A stretch of 64,000 nucleotides of DNA from Hoylesella buccalis ATCC 35310 (GTDB taxonomy: Bacteria; Bacteroidota; Bacteroidia; Bacteroidales; Bacteroidaceae), in the NCBI RefSeq assembly GCF_000177075.1, contig NZ_ADEG01000039.1, forward strand, positions 62,001 to 126,000, in the 5' to 3' direction. The notes under the pieces were generated by a model. That model had not been told where the DNA came from. It did no database searches and saw nothing but the letters and a program-made list of their open reading frames with translations. Shown one piece after another: positions 26,894-35,442 of this stretch (its first letter is position 1; each line of letters starts with the position of its first letter). Both the position numbers and the translations under genes were made by a program.

Positions 26894-28903
26894 ATGTCAC
26901 AACAAGAAGACGATTTGAGGGCATTGGCGAAAATCATGGATTTTCTGCGTGCCGTGAGTATCATTTTAGTGGTCATGAACGTGTACTGGTTCTGCTACGA
27001 AGCCATCCGGCTATGGGGCGTGAACATCGGTGTGGTGGACAAAATCCTTCTGAACTTCGACCGCACGGCGGGGCTGTTCCATTCCATTCTGTACACGAAA
27101 CTGTTTGCCGTCCTGCTGCTTGCCCTGTCCTGTCTGGGTACGAAAGGGGTCAAGGGCGAGAAAATCACTTGGGGAAGAATATGGACGGCACTCGCCGCCG
27201 GATTCGTGCTGTTTTTCCTCAACTGGTGGATACTGGCTCTGCCGCTGCCGGTTGAAGCGGTGACGGGCTTGTATATCCTTACCATCGGCACGGGCTATGT
27301 CTGTCTTTTGATGGGCGGGCTGTGGATGAGCCGCCTGTTGAAACACAATCTGATGGAGGATGTTTTCAACAACGAGAATGAGAGTTTCATGCAGGAAACG
27401 AGGCTCATCGAAAGCGAGTATTCGGTCAATCTGCCCACACGCTTCTATTACAAAAAGCGTTGGAACAATGGCTGGATCAATGTGGTGAATCCCTTCCGTG
27501 CGTCCATCGTGTTGGGTACGCCGGGCAGCGGCAAGTCATACGCCGTGGTAAACAATTTTATCAAGCAACAGATTGAAAAGGGCTTCTCGATGTATGTATA
27601 TGACTTCAAATTCAGTGACTTGTCCACCATAGCCTACAACCATTTGCTGAACCACCCGGAGGGCTACAAGGTGAAGCCGAAATTCTATGTGATCAATTTC
27701 GACGACCCGCGACGCTCACACCGTTGCAATCCCATACACCCGGATTTCATGGAGGATATTACGGACGCTTACGAGAGTGCCTACACGATAATGCTTAACC
27801 TCAATAAAACTTGGGTGCAAAAGCAGGGCGACTTCTTCGTGGAGTCACCTATCATTTTGTTTGCCAGCATTATCTGGTATCTCAAAATCTATCAGAACGG
27901 GAAGTATTGCACGTTTCCCCATGCCATCGAGTTTTTGAACCGCCGCTACGAGGATATTTTCCCGATACTGACCTCTTACCCGGAGCTGGAAAACTACCTT
28001 TCCCCGTTCATGGATGCTTGGCTCGGAGGGGCTGCGGAGCAGCTCATGGGGCAGATAGCGTCGGCGAAAATCCCGCTTTCGAGGATGATTTCCCCGCAGC
28101 TCTATTGGGTGATGTCGGACAGCGAGTTTACGCTGGACATCAACAATCCCGAAGAGCCGAAAATCCTATGCGTGGGCAACAATCCCGACCGTCAGAACAT
28201 CTACGGGGCGGCTCTCGGATTGTATAACTCCCGTATCGTGAAACTCATCAACAAGAAGGGAATGCTGAAGTCATCGGTCATCATCGACGAGCTGCCCACG
28301 ATATACTTCAAGGGGTTGGACAACCTTATAGCCACCGCCCGAAGCAACAAGGTTGCCGTGTGTCTGGGATTTCAGGATTTCAGCCAGCTGGTGCGCGACT
28401 ACGGTGATAAGGAGGCGAAAGTGGTGATGAATACGGTCGGTAACATTTTCTCCGGGCAGGTGGTAGGTGAAACGGCAAAGACACTATCGGAACGGTTCGG
28501 TAAGGTGTTGCAGAAACGGCAGTCTATCTCCATCAACCGGCAGGATGTTTCCACCTCCATCAACACGCAGATGGATGCGCTCATTCCGCCGAGCAAGATT
28601 TCCGGTCTGACGCAGGGAATGTTTGTCGGTTCGGTGTCCGACAACTTCAACGAACGTATCGAACAGAAAATTTTTCACTGCGAGATTGTGGTGGATGCCG
28701 AGAAGGTGAAGCGGGAGGAACGTGCCTACAAGAAAATTCCGGTCATTACCGATTTCACGGACGAGGACGGCAACGACCGCATGAAAGAAACGGTGCAGGC
28801 GAACTACCGGCGTATCAAGGAAGAGGTGAAGCAGATTGTGCAGGAGGAACTGGAGCGCATCGCGGGCGATGATAACCTGAAATATCTGTTGCAGCAGAAG
28901 TAA
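26894..28903 (+). CDS. mobC: MobC, VirD4/TraG-type coupling protein
   Basis: The 669-residue protein has four N-terminal membrane helices (about 20-150), Walker A GTPGSGKSYAVVNN near residue 209, and Walker B SSVIIDELPTIYFKG. The YWF-type N-terminal domain matches Bacteroidales mobC. Coupling proteins bring the relaxosome to the channel and use ATP to pump DNA. A strong terminator follows at 28906-28950. Confidence 0.92.
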   Translation: MSQQEDDLRALAKIMDFLRAVSIILVVMNVYWFCYEAIRLWGVNIGVVDKILLNFDRTAGLFHSILYTKLFAVLLLALSCLGTKGVKGEKITWGRIWTALAAGFVLFFLNWWILALPLPVEAVTGLYILTIGTGYVCLLMGGLWMSRLLKHNLMEDVFNNENESFMQETRLIESEYSVNLPTRFYYKKRWNNGWINVVNPFRASIVLGTPGSGKSYAVVNNFIKQQIEKGFSMYVYDFKFSDLSTIAYNHLLNHPEGYKVKPKFYVINFDDPRRSHRCNPIHPDFMEDITDAYESAYTIMLNLNKTWVQKQGDFFVESPIILFASIIWYLKIYQNGKYCTFPHAIEFLNRRYEDIFPILTSYPELENYLSPFMDAWLGGAAEQLMGQIASAKIPLSRMISPQLYWVMSDSEFTLDINNPEEPKILCVGNNPDRQNIYGAALGLYNSRIVKLINKKGMLKSSVIIDELPTIYFKGLDNLIATARSNKVAVCLGFQDFSQLVRDYGDKEAKVVMNTVGNIFSGQVVGETAKTLSERFGKVLQKRQSISINRQDVSTSINTQMDALIPPSKISGLTQGMFVGSVSDNFNERIEQKIFHCEIVVDAEKVKREERAYKKIPVITDFTDEDGNDRMKETVQANYRRIKEEVKQIVQEELERIAGDDNLKYLLQQK

Positions 28904-28905
28904 AT

Positions 28906-28950
28906 AAAAAAATGAAGAAAGGCTTACCATAAACCTTTCTTCATTTTTTT
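28906..28950. terminator. Bidirectional terminator between mobC and the toxin-antitoxin pair
   Basis: A perfect 17-bp stem, AAAAAAATGAAGAAAGG with its complement, and an 11-base loop. Its A/T flanks serve both converging transcripts. Confidence 0.88.
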
Positions 28951-28955
28951 AGAAC

Positions 28956-29720
28956 TTAAGCATTATCCATACTTACTAAGATTCCGTTTTCCAAAATTTT
29001 TTGCAATGGAATTTTCTTTAAGATTTCTTGATAAGTGCTATAGAAGTCATTATCAAGTCCTATATAAACAATATTGTCATGTAATTCTTCTATAACACTA
29101 ATATGTGAATGCAATTTGCACTTTTTATCAGAACAATCTGATACGATACTTTTAATTCGTTCCAACTTATTTAATAAATCATCATATTGAGATAACCCTT
29201 TTGTAGTTGGTTGTATTTGATAATTAGTTTTCTTTGCCGGTTGTATATTATGTTCAGGATCTAATAATACTATGTGAAATATAGAAGAATCCCGATCAAA
29301 ATAACCTACAATACGCCCCGTACTTTTTGTTATCGAAAATTGCATTATTGGAAAATCTGTCTCATTGTCCAATATTTCTTTTGGTAGCCAATCTAAATCT
29401 TTTCGTTGAATAGGAATGTTTTTAGCACTCCAATCTATTGGATGACATCTTAATGCAATACTACCTCTATTTTCTTCTAATACTTCTTGCGGTGTCATAG
29501 TACCCAAAGCACCTAATCTTTCAAGAAGCCCAATATGCCATCCCTTAGAACACTCTCCAATCTGAAAATTAGGTATCTGCTTAAAGTAAGAGAAGGAAAA
29601 AGTTATCTTCCTTCTCTTTAACTCATTTTCTTGTTCTTTGGTAACTAATGATTTGTTTCCGTATTTAGGAGAATCTGAATTAAGATTTAATAGTTTCCCA
29701 TTTTTTCCCATAATACTCAA
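28956..29720 (-). CDS. Putative toxin partner of a Panacea antitoxin
   Basis: The 254-residue protein (start ATG at 29720, or 29711) overlaps the antitoxin gene by 41 bases. I recognise no family: its first half has SFSYFKQIPNFQIGE and GWHIGLLERLGALGTMTP, the middle has YFDRDSSIFHIVLLDPEH, and the C-terminus is helical. AT content is much higher than in the surrounding mob and rte genes. Role as toxin rests on gene order and the Panacea partner only; it could also be an effector of a defence system. Confidence 0.55.
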   Translation of the reverse strand: MSIMGKNGKLLNLNSDSPKYGNKSLVTKEQENELKRRKITFSFSYFKQIPNFQIGECSKGWHIGLLERLGALGTMTPQEVLEENRGSIALRCHPIDWSAKNIPIQRKDLDWLPKEILDNETDFPIMQFSITKSTGRIVGYFDRDSSIFHIVLLDPEHNIQPAKKTNYQIQPTTKGLSQYDDLLNKLERIKSIVSDCSDKKCKLHSHISVIEELHDNIVYIGLDNDFYSTYQEILKKIPLQKILENGILVSMDNA

Positions 29721-30159
29721 TCATTAGTTCTGGAGTAATAACCTTGTCACAACGCTCATTTACATTTAAATCTCCACGTGTTTCAATCCAAGGCATCTCA
29801 TTGTGGGACAATCGTTCTAATTCAGCACCGCTATATTTAAGATAATTCTCCAATATAAAGTCAATGAATTCAGCGTCTTCTGATGATAAACTCACATTGT
29901 GATTCATGCAATCATCAATATTGATTTCTGAATAGAGATATTTTGTAGAATTAAATCGATTGTAGATTTCTCGATTTACCGGACCATGAATCCATGCTTC
30001 AAACTCGCCGTCAAACATAGGTTTTTTATTGATACCATAAGACCATGCTTGAACATAATACAATAACTTCTGCAACTTTAAATTTATTAAAGACGCAAAT
30101 CTATCTTCCGATTTTACTCGTAAGATAATGTAGTCTGTTATATCGTGTATTGAGTTCAT
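29680..30159 (-). CDS. Panacea-domain (DUF4065/SocA-like) antitoxin
   Basis: The 159-residue protein has the DUF4065 landmarks: LINLKLQKLLYYVQAWSYGI (the conserved KLQKLLYY segment), then FEAWIHGPVNREIYN and a C-terminal ELERLSHNEMPWIETRG. Panacea/SocA proteins neutralise diverse toxins encoded next to them. It is the first gene, with the consensus promoter at 30188-30218; the downstream gene overlaps it. Confidence 0.8.
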   Translation of the reverse strand: MNSIHDITDYIILRVKSEDRFASLINLKLQKLLYYVQAWSYGINKKPMFDGEFEAWIHGPVNREIYNRFNSTKYLYSEINIDDCMNHNVSLSSEDAEFIDFILENYLKYSGAELERLSHNEMPWIETRGDLNVNERCDKVITPELMIEYYGKKWETIKS

Positions 30160-30187
30160 CTGAATTATGACTATATCAATTTCAATG

Positions 30188-30218
30188 CAAAGTTAATATC
30201 TTTTTCTAATATAACAAA
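30188..30218 (-). promoter_or_regulatory. Consensus promoter of the Panacea pair
   Basis: On the minus strand TTTG (30215-30218) is followed after exactly 19 bases by TAACTTTG (30188-30195), a full match to the Bacteroides promoter consensus, 29 bases before the antitoxin start. Confidence 0.78.
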
Positions 30219-30262
30219 ATAATGAATTGAATTGATGTGATTTATTCTAATGAATTTGTTTT

Positions 30263-30868
30263 TTATCTCCTCATACGATCCAACTCATCATCGCGCAGCA
30301 TCCTCTCGTTCAATTTCTCCTGCATTCTGTCAAGGAAGTAGGTGCGGCTTTCGTTCTTCCGGCGTTTGATATCGGTGTAGAAACGGTAGCAGTCCTTCGA
30401 CTCAACCCCGAATATCTTGTAAAGGAGCGGGGCAAGCTGTTTGAGCGGCATGTTGCCGTTGTTGATGCAGCCCATCTCGTCGATGCCGTAGATAAGTTCC
30501 ACGAGGTCGATGGCATTGCCCGTCCATTGCAGGAGGCTGGTGGCGGTTTCTGTTGTGTTGTTGGCGGATATCAGTGGCGGCACTTGGGGCGTGGCAAGGA
30601 ATTTCTGCATCTTCCTCACGAAAGACAGGGCCTTGCTGACATAGGCGGCAATCTCTCTCTTTTCTTCTGACAGGTTGCGCACGGGATGGTGCTGCAACTC
30701 GATTTCGATGTAGGCAAGCGCGATGACGGTAAGGTTCGCGTCCATGCTACCGTTACACAGTTCGATCACTTGGGTGGCAAAAGCCGTGTATGCCGTTTCC
30801 ATATTGCAGTCACCGGCTTCGTTTATCAGGCGGAAAAAGTCGGTTTCCGCCAGCAAGAAATAATTCAT
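30263..30868 (-). CDS. rteC: RteC, activator of the excision operon
   Basis: The ATG at 30868 (MNYFLLAETDFFRL) gives 201 residues. The protein matches RteC: helical N-terminal half, then LLQWTGNAIDLVELIYGI and a C-terminal wHTH-like section with LAPLLYKIFGVESKDCYRF and KRRKNESRTYFLDRMQEKL. In CTnDOT RteC binds inverted half-sites upstream of the excision operon and activates it; rteC itself is activated by RteB. A likely target is the palindrome at 62163-62177. Confidence 0.9.
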   Translation of the reverse strand: MNYFLLAETDFFRLINEAGDCNMETAYTAFATQVIELCNGSMDANLTVIALAYIEIELQHHPVRNLSEEKREIAAYVSKALSFVRKMQKFLATPQVPPLISANNTTETATSLLQWTGNAIDLVELIYGIDEMGCINNGNMPLKQLAPLLYKIFGVESKDCYRFYTDIKRRKNESRTYFLDRMQEKLNERMLRDDELDRMRR

Positions 30869-30944
30869 GGTTCTGTCAATTTTGAAAATTACACTTTGTT
30901 TTCTGCGTGCGCACATGAATATAATTGGCAAAAAACGCGGCAGA

Positions 30945-30985
30945 AAATAAAAAATCCAACACTCAATTTTACAAAGTACTGGATT
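30945..30985 (-). terminator. Probable terminator of the DHFR-like gene
   Basis: Stem AAATCCA/TGGATTT with a long loop, followed on the minus strand by TTTTTTATTTT. It lies between the DHFR-like gene and rteC. The rest of the 238-base gap holds no further gene; the rteC promoter must lie here, but only a weak TAATTTTC box near 30887 is visible. Confidence 0.45.
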
Positions 30986-31106
30986 TCAGAGGTATAAAAT
31001 TCAATATTTTTTCACAAGGACAAATTATCTCCGACTTAAATTGTTTGTAATCAGAACATTTATTCTATTCCTGAAAATAGAAATGTATGCTTGCCGCACA
31101 TTTTGG

Positions 31107-31529
31107 CTATCTTGCTTTTTTATCAAGGATATAGATAATGCGACATACACCGTTGGAATAGCTTTTCAAGGAGGAAAGCGTCCAGTGTTGCTCTGGCAGA
31201 GCCGACTTAAAAAAATGTCGTCCGCTTCCGGATATGAAAGGAACGGTGTATAGTATGATTTCATCCACAGCGTGCATACGCAGTAGTCCGTTTATATAAT
31301 CTGCCGTATCCAGTGTGGCTTCCGCGAGGTAACGGATGTTTGTGCCGTCTTTTCTCCATTCGTGCAGCATTGAAATGGAATAGTCCGGTGTCACACGGTA
31401 AAGGGCTTTCTTCCTGATTTCATCAAGACCGCAACGGTCAAGGCACAAATCCTGATGTGCTTTATCATATAACTCTGAAGAAAGACATCCGTCCATCGTC
31501 AGTACGGCGAGAATCTGAACTTTACCCAT
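31107..31529 (-). CDS. Dihydrofolate-reductase-like (RibD C-terminal fold) protein
   Basis: The 140-residue protein follows the short RibD_C/DHFR-like fold: VQILAVLTMDGCLSSELYD at the start, a central TLDTADYINGLLRMHAVDEIILY and TVPFISGSGRHFF, the typical substrate-loop region. It is shorter than full DHFRs and lacks clear folate-specific residues, so the substrate is unknown. A good Shine-Dalgarno-like AAAGGAAA lies 6 bases before the start. It lies behind a long structured leader and a terminator hairpin. Confidence 0.75.
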   Translation of the reverse strand: MGKVQILAVLTMDGCLSSELYDKAHQDLCLDRCGLDEIRKKALYRVTPDYSISMLHEWRKDGTNIRYLAEATLDTADYINGLLRMHAVDEIILYTVPFISGSGRHFFKSALPEQHWTLSSLKSYSNGVCRIIYILDKKAR

Positions 31530-31556
31530 AATCGTTTCCTTTCGTTAGGCAAGGGT

Positions 31557-31583
31557 AAAAAAGTAGCGTGCAATTCACACTAC
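31557..31583 (-). terminator. Terminator/attenuator just before the DHFR-like gene
   Basis: On the minus strand GTAGTGTG-AATTG-CACGCTAC (one U-G pair) is followed by six T. It lies 28 bases before the start codon and inside the transcript, so it should act as an attenuator. Confidence 0.65.
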
Positions 31584-31584
31584 C

Positions 31585-31705
31585 TTCAAGCGATGGCTCT
31601 GGTAAAGCCTTTACGGAGAGTACGTGAATGCACGCTATGCGTAAGCATAGCATAAGCATCACGCAATCGTCTCCGTAGTTCCAATTTACCAGATTTTCGC
31701 TTGAA
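31585..31705 (-). ncRNA. Long nested hairpin in the leader of the DHFR-like gene
   Basis: Five helices are perfectly nested: 31585-31593 with 31697-31705 (9 bp), 31599-31606 with 31685-31692 (8 bp), 31612-31619 with 31670-31677 (8 bp), 31623-31631 with 31656-31663 (8 bp, one bulge), and 31634-31640 with 31645-31651 (7 bp, GTAA-type loop). The helix is followed directly by a terminator and then the gene. It looks like a structured leader or regulatory RNA; no known riboswitch is recognised. Confidence 0.65.
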
Positions 31706-31778
31706 ACGCCTTGCGGTCTTATCCTATATGTTGGCGGCGAAAAGCTCCTGCCAATCGCCGTTTTTCTCAAATGTTATG

Positions 31779-31786
31779 CAAAGATA
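31779..31786 (-). promoter_or_regulatory. -7 element for the structured leader
   Basis: On the minus strand TATCTTTG matches TAnnTTTG. A start about 7 bases downstream would give a leader of roughly 240 bases before the DHFR-like gene, so this unit is separate from rteB. Confidence 0.55.
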
Positions 31787-31808
31787 GCCAAATTCAGTGA
31801 ATTACGGG

Positions 31809-33131
31809 CTATGATTGCTTGAATTTATATTTAAGTCCATACTCTTCAAGTTTGCTGTATAGTGTTGTCCTGCCTATGCCGAGCAGTTCTGCGGCGACAC
31901 TCCGGTTGCCGTTTGCCTGTTTCAACGCACGCAATATCCGCTCCTTATCCTCCGCGTCATTGCGCAAGGCGAAGCTGACAGTAGAGGTCGGTTTCGTCAC
32001 GGCAAGTTCCAGATGCTCTTTCATGACAACACCTTCCTGCGCCTGCAATACAGCACCCATAACTTTCTGCCGAAGTTCCCGCACGTTGCCCGGCCATGCG
32101 TGTGTCAGCAACGCTTTACGTGCTTCGGAACTGAACCCGCTCACGCTACACTCCAGCTCTCTGTTTGCCATATCACGGAAGAACTCTGCCAGCGGCATGA
32201 TGTCTTCCTGACAGTCACGCAACGGAGGAACGGTTATCCCGAAGTCGTGCAGGCGGTACAGAAGATCCTGCCGAAAACGCTTTTCATTCACCGCTACTTC
32301 CAAATCTTCATTGGTAGCAGCGATGATGCGGACATTGAAATTCCGGTCTGCCTTGTCTCCGACCGGGCGATACCGCCTCTCCTGTATGGCGCGGAGCAAC
32401 ATCTGTTGGGTTTCCAACGCGAGGTTTCCTACCTCGTCCAGAAAAAGCGTGCCGCCTTCCGCCTCATGGAAATATCCTTTCTTGGCATTGTCCGCACCTG
32501 TAAACGCTCCCTTGACGTGTCCGAAGAAAGCCGACGGTGCAAGCTCTTTGGAGAGTGAACCGCAGTCCACCGCCACAAATGGCTTGCCTGCACGTTTGCT
32601 CTTGTCATGCAACAGATGGGCAATATGCTCCTTACCCGTGCCGTTCTCACCAAATATCATCACGCTCATGTCGGTGGCGGCTACCAGCCTTATCCGGTGC
32701 ATGATTTTCTGAAAAGCGGAACCTTCACGGGCGAATACAGGCATACGGCGTTGTCCTGCCTGACGTTCTTTCAGTATGGAACGGATCAGGGGGACAAGTT
32801 TATCCTCCACAAGCTGTTTGGGAATATAGTCTATCGAGCCGAGTTTCATGCTTTCCACGGCGGTATTAACTTCGGCGTAGTCGGTCATAATGATGAAGGG
32901 CTGCATCTTTCCCTCCTTTCGCATCCAGCACAAAAGGTCTATGCCACTGCCGTCAGGCAGACGCAGGTCGGCAACCACGATATCATTATCTGTTGCCTGT
33001 TGCAGATGTTTCTTCGCGGTTGAGAGGTGGTAAGCCTTCATATTGCGGTAGCCCTCCCGTGACAGCATATTGCAGACATATTCGCAATACACGATGTTGT
33101 CTTCCACCACAATTATTTTTGTCTTATCCAT
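31809..33131 (-). CDS. rteB: RteB, NtrC-type response regulator
   Basis: The 440-residue protein has a receiver domain (1-120, phospho-acceptor Asp55 in VVADLRLPDG), an AAA+ sigma54-activator domain (about 140-365; Walker A GENGTGKEH, GAFTGA loop), and a C-terminal Fis-type HTH (GNRSVAAELLGIGRTTLYSK). It pairs with RteA; in CTnDOT it activates rteC. Its start overlaps rteA by 8 bases. Confidence 0.93.
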   Translation of the reverse strand: MDKTKIIVVEDNIVYCEYVCNMLSREGYRNMKAYHLSTAKKHLQQATDNDIVVADLRLPDGSGIDLLCWMRKEGKMQPFIIMTDYAEVNTAVESMKLGSIDYIPKQLVEDKLVPLIRSILKERQAGQRRMPVFAREGSAFQKIMHRIRLVAATDMSVMIFGENGTGKEHIAHLLHDKSKRAGKPFVAVDCGSLSKELAPSAFFGHVKGAFTGADNAKKGYFHEAEGGTLFLDEVGNLALETQQMLLRAIQERRYRPVGDKADRNFNVRIIAATNEDLEVAVNEKRFRQDLLYRLHDFGITVPPLRDCQEDIMPLAEFFRDMANRELECSVSGFSSEARKALLTHAWPGNVRELRQKVMGAVLQAQEGVVMKEHLELAVTKPTSTVSFALRNDAEDKERILRALKQANGNRSVAAELLGIGRTTLYSKLEEYGLKYKFKQS

Positions 33132-35442
33132 CTTCGTATTTTCTCCTTTCCTCTTCTGCCAACCGTATTATTTCCACTCCCTTATCCAGCACAGCAGTCA
33201 CGGCATGGCTTAACGCTTCACCATCCGGGAGAGCATCGCCACGAAGCAATCCGTAAAGTACATTCAGCGGTTGGTCGGCACGGAGCACCTCCCACGAACT
33301 GCGCAGGTGGTGGATCAGGGAATCCAGCTTTTGCAGGTCTTTTTCTTTTGCTGCATCCCGTACCGCCTGCATTTCCTTTTCTGTTTCAGTTATCAACTTT
33401 TCCAGCATGACGGCTTCATTGCCATAGGACAATAAGGCGGAAAAGTCCGGTTTCCCGTCCGGTGTCGCTTTTATGGCACACCTGTCGGAAACCTCCATCA
33501 GTTCCGATATGGAGAACGGCTTGAACAGGCATCCGGCAAAGCCTTTTGCCAATAGTTCCCCTTTGTTACAACTGCCCGAAGCGGTTGCCACAACCACCGG
33601 GATTGTTGGTGAATTGCCCACGTTGGACGAACGCAACAGTTCCAGCAATTCGAAACCGTTTATACCAGGCATATTCAAGTCTGTCAGCAACAGGCTGTAT
33701 TCTTTCTGGCGTATCATTTCCATCAGTGCCGCAGCATCGGTGCAAGTGTCGCAGTGTATTCCTTCTTGGGAATACATCTCTTTCAGCATTAGAAGTAATA
33801 CCTCATCATTGTCAATGGCGACAACATCATGGAATTTATTGTTATGATAAACAGGTGTATTGCTTGTATATCCAAGCTGTTCTTCAGCTTCCTGCATAGA
33901 AATTTCAACTGTGAAACGACTGCCTTTCCCTTTCTTGCTGTCCAAACGGATTGTTCCGCCAAGCATCGACACAATATTACGCATTATGGCAAGCCCAAGC
34001 CCGAAACCCTCCTTTGCAGCGGCATTTGATAGACGTTCAAACGCACCGAACGCTTGTTTCTGTTCCTCTTCTGTCATGCCTGTACCTGTATCTTCAATGA
34101 CCAGTGTCAGAACTCCATTATCATATTCAGTAATCAAAGAAACACCGCCTTCTTCTGTGAACTTGACAGCGTTTGACAGCAGGTTATTCCCGATTTGTAT
34201 TATTCGCTCTTTGTCGGTCAATACAATGGCATCGTGTCCAGTCTTCACGGACAAGGACAACCCTTTGTTCACGGCAACAGGCATGAACTCCGTTTCAAGT
34301 GTGTGCGTGATTGCAGAAATCCGGCAGGGTGACAGACGGGGCTGTTCCTTGCCGTTGTCCAGGCGGAAGAAGTCAAGCAAAGTGTTGAGCATATCCCGCA
34401 TACGGTCGGAGGATTGCAGTATATTTTGGATATATTGCCCATTATTACCGCTATTGCATTCTTTCCGCAAAAGTTCGGTATAGCCGGTTATTGCCGTCAG
34501 TGGTGTACGCAACTCATGGGTAATAGTATATACCGCTTTCTTTCGGGAGGTTATGAGTATCTCATTTTGTTGCACGGACTGTTCCAATTGCTCGATCAAA
34601 TCCGTTGTCTTGCGTTTGTATCGTTTAATGTTCTTTGCATCACGGTGTATGATGATATAGGAAATGACCAACAGCAAAAGAACAAATCCCATCAAGCCGC
34701 CTATCTGCATAAATGATTTTTTACGCATGGCTGTTATCTCGCTTTCTCTATTTTGTAAATCAGATTGCACCTTCTTTTCGATTTGGCAAATCAATCCTTG
34801 CAGTTGTCTGTTAAGTTCTGCATTACGGGCAGCAAGACTATCGGCTTGTTCTGACAATCGACGGCTCTGCGCATTCTGTTCGTTGACCATGTTTCTATTG
34901 GATGAACGGAGCGTAGTCGTTGTTGTCGTTGGCTTCGTTCCCTCTTTTTTGCCGAAGATGCTCAAGAAACCTTTTCGTTTTGGCTTTTTGGACTGTTCCT
35001 GCACACTTTTCTGCACAATAACCGGAATTTGATTGGCTATCTTCTTGTTAATAGATTGTTGTTCATCCATTAACCGGACTATCTGGAACATCTGTCGTTC
35101 CTTATCCTCTAAAAGACTGCGCACACTATCGATGCGCTCTGCTGGATAGGTGGCCTTGAAACGGCAAAGCATACTGTCCATTGCCATACGCCGTGCATGG
35201 TAATGCTCGATATCTTTATCGTTCCATTCCAGTATTGTTTCACCCAATAGAGAAAATTTTATCATTTGAATATTGATATTGTTTATTTCTTTTCGGAGCT
35301 CGTCTATTTTTTTATTGCCAAGTTCTAATGCTTCTATCTCCTGCCATTCATAGAGGCTATTATATGCCATACATCCGATAAGAATGGAGATAAGTATATA
35401 TCCCAACTGTATTGCCTTATAGAAATTTCCTGACCGCTCCAT
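33124..35442 (-). CDS. rteA: RteA, hybrid sensor histidine kinase
   Basis: The 772-residue protein has a membrane segment at about 10-27 and another near 246-268 around a helical, coiled-coil-rich periplasmic region; a HisKA domain (His near 308 in THELRTPLT), a HATPase domain (NLLSNAVKFTEEGG), a receiver domain (Asp near 590 in TDLNMPGINGF), and a C-terminal HPt-like helix pair (IHHLRSSWEVL). The start overlaps the tetQ stop by one base (TAATG), so it is translated with tetQ. Confidence 0.93.
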   Translation of the reverse strand: MERSGNFYKAIQLGYILISILIGCMAYNSLYEWQEIEALELGNKKIDELRKEINNINIQMIKFSLLGETILEWNDKDIEHYHARRMAMDSMLCRFKATYPAERIDSVRSLLEDKERQMFQIVRLMDEQQSINKKIANQIPVIVQKSVQEQSKKPKRKGFLSIFGKKEGTKPTTTTTTLRSSNRNMVNEQNAQSRRLSEQADSLAARNAELNRQLQGLICQIEKKVQSDLQNRESEITAMRKKSFMQIGGLMGFVLLLLVISYIIIHRDAKNIKRYKRKTTDLIEQLEQSVQQNEILITSRKKAVYTITHELRTPLTAITGYTELLRKECNSGNNGQYIQNILQSSDRMRDMLNTLLDFFRLDNGKEQPRLSPCRISAITHTLETEFMPVAVNKGLSLSVKTGHDAIVLTDKERIIQIGNNLLSNAVKFTEEGGVSLITEYDNGVLTLVIEDTGTGMTEEEQKQAFGAFERLSNAAAKEGFGLGLAIMRNIVSMLGGTIRLDSKKGKGSRFTVEISMQEAEEQLGYTSNTPVYHNNKFHDVVAIDNDEVLLLMLKEMYSQEGIHCDTCTDAAALMEMIRQKEYSLLLTDLNMPGINGFELLELLRSSNVGNSPTIPVVVATASGSCNKGELLAKGFAGCLFKPFSISELMEVSDRCAIKATPDGKPDFSALLSYGNEAVMLEKLITETEKEMQAVRDAAKEKDLQKLDSLIHHLRSSWEVLRADQPLNVLYGLLRGDALPDGEALSHAVTAVLDKGVEIIRLAEEERRKYEDG

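Noticed and set aside
31522-31770. Minus-strand frame of 82 codons upstream of the DHFR-like gene
   Set aside because: It lies over the nested hairpin and terminator; its codons are dictated by base pairing, and no coding signal remains.
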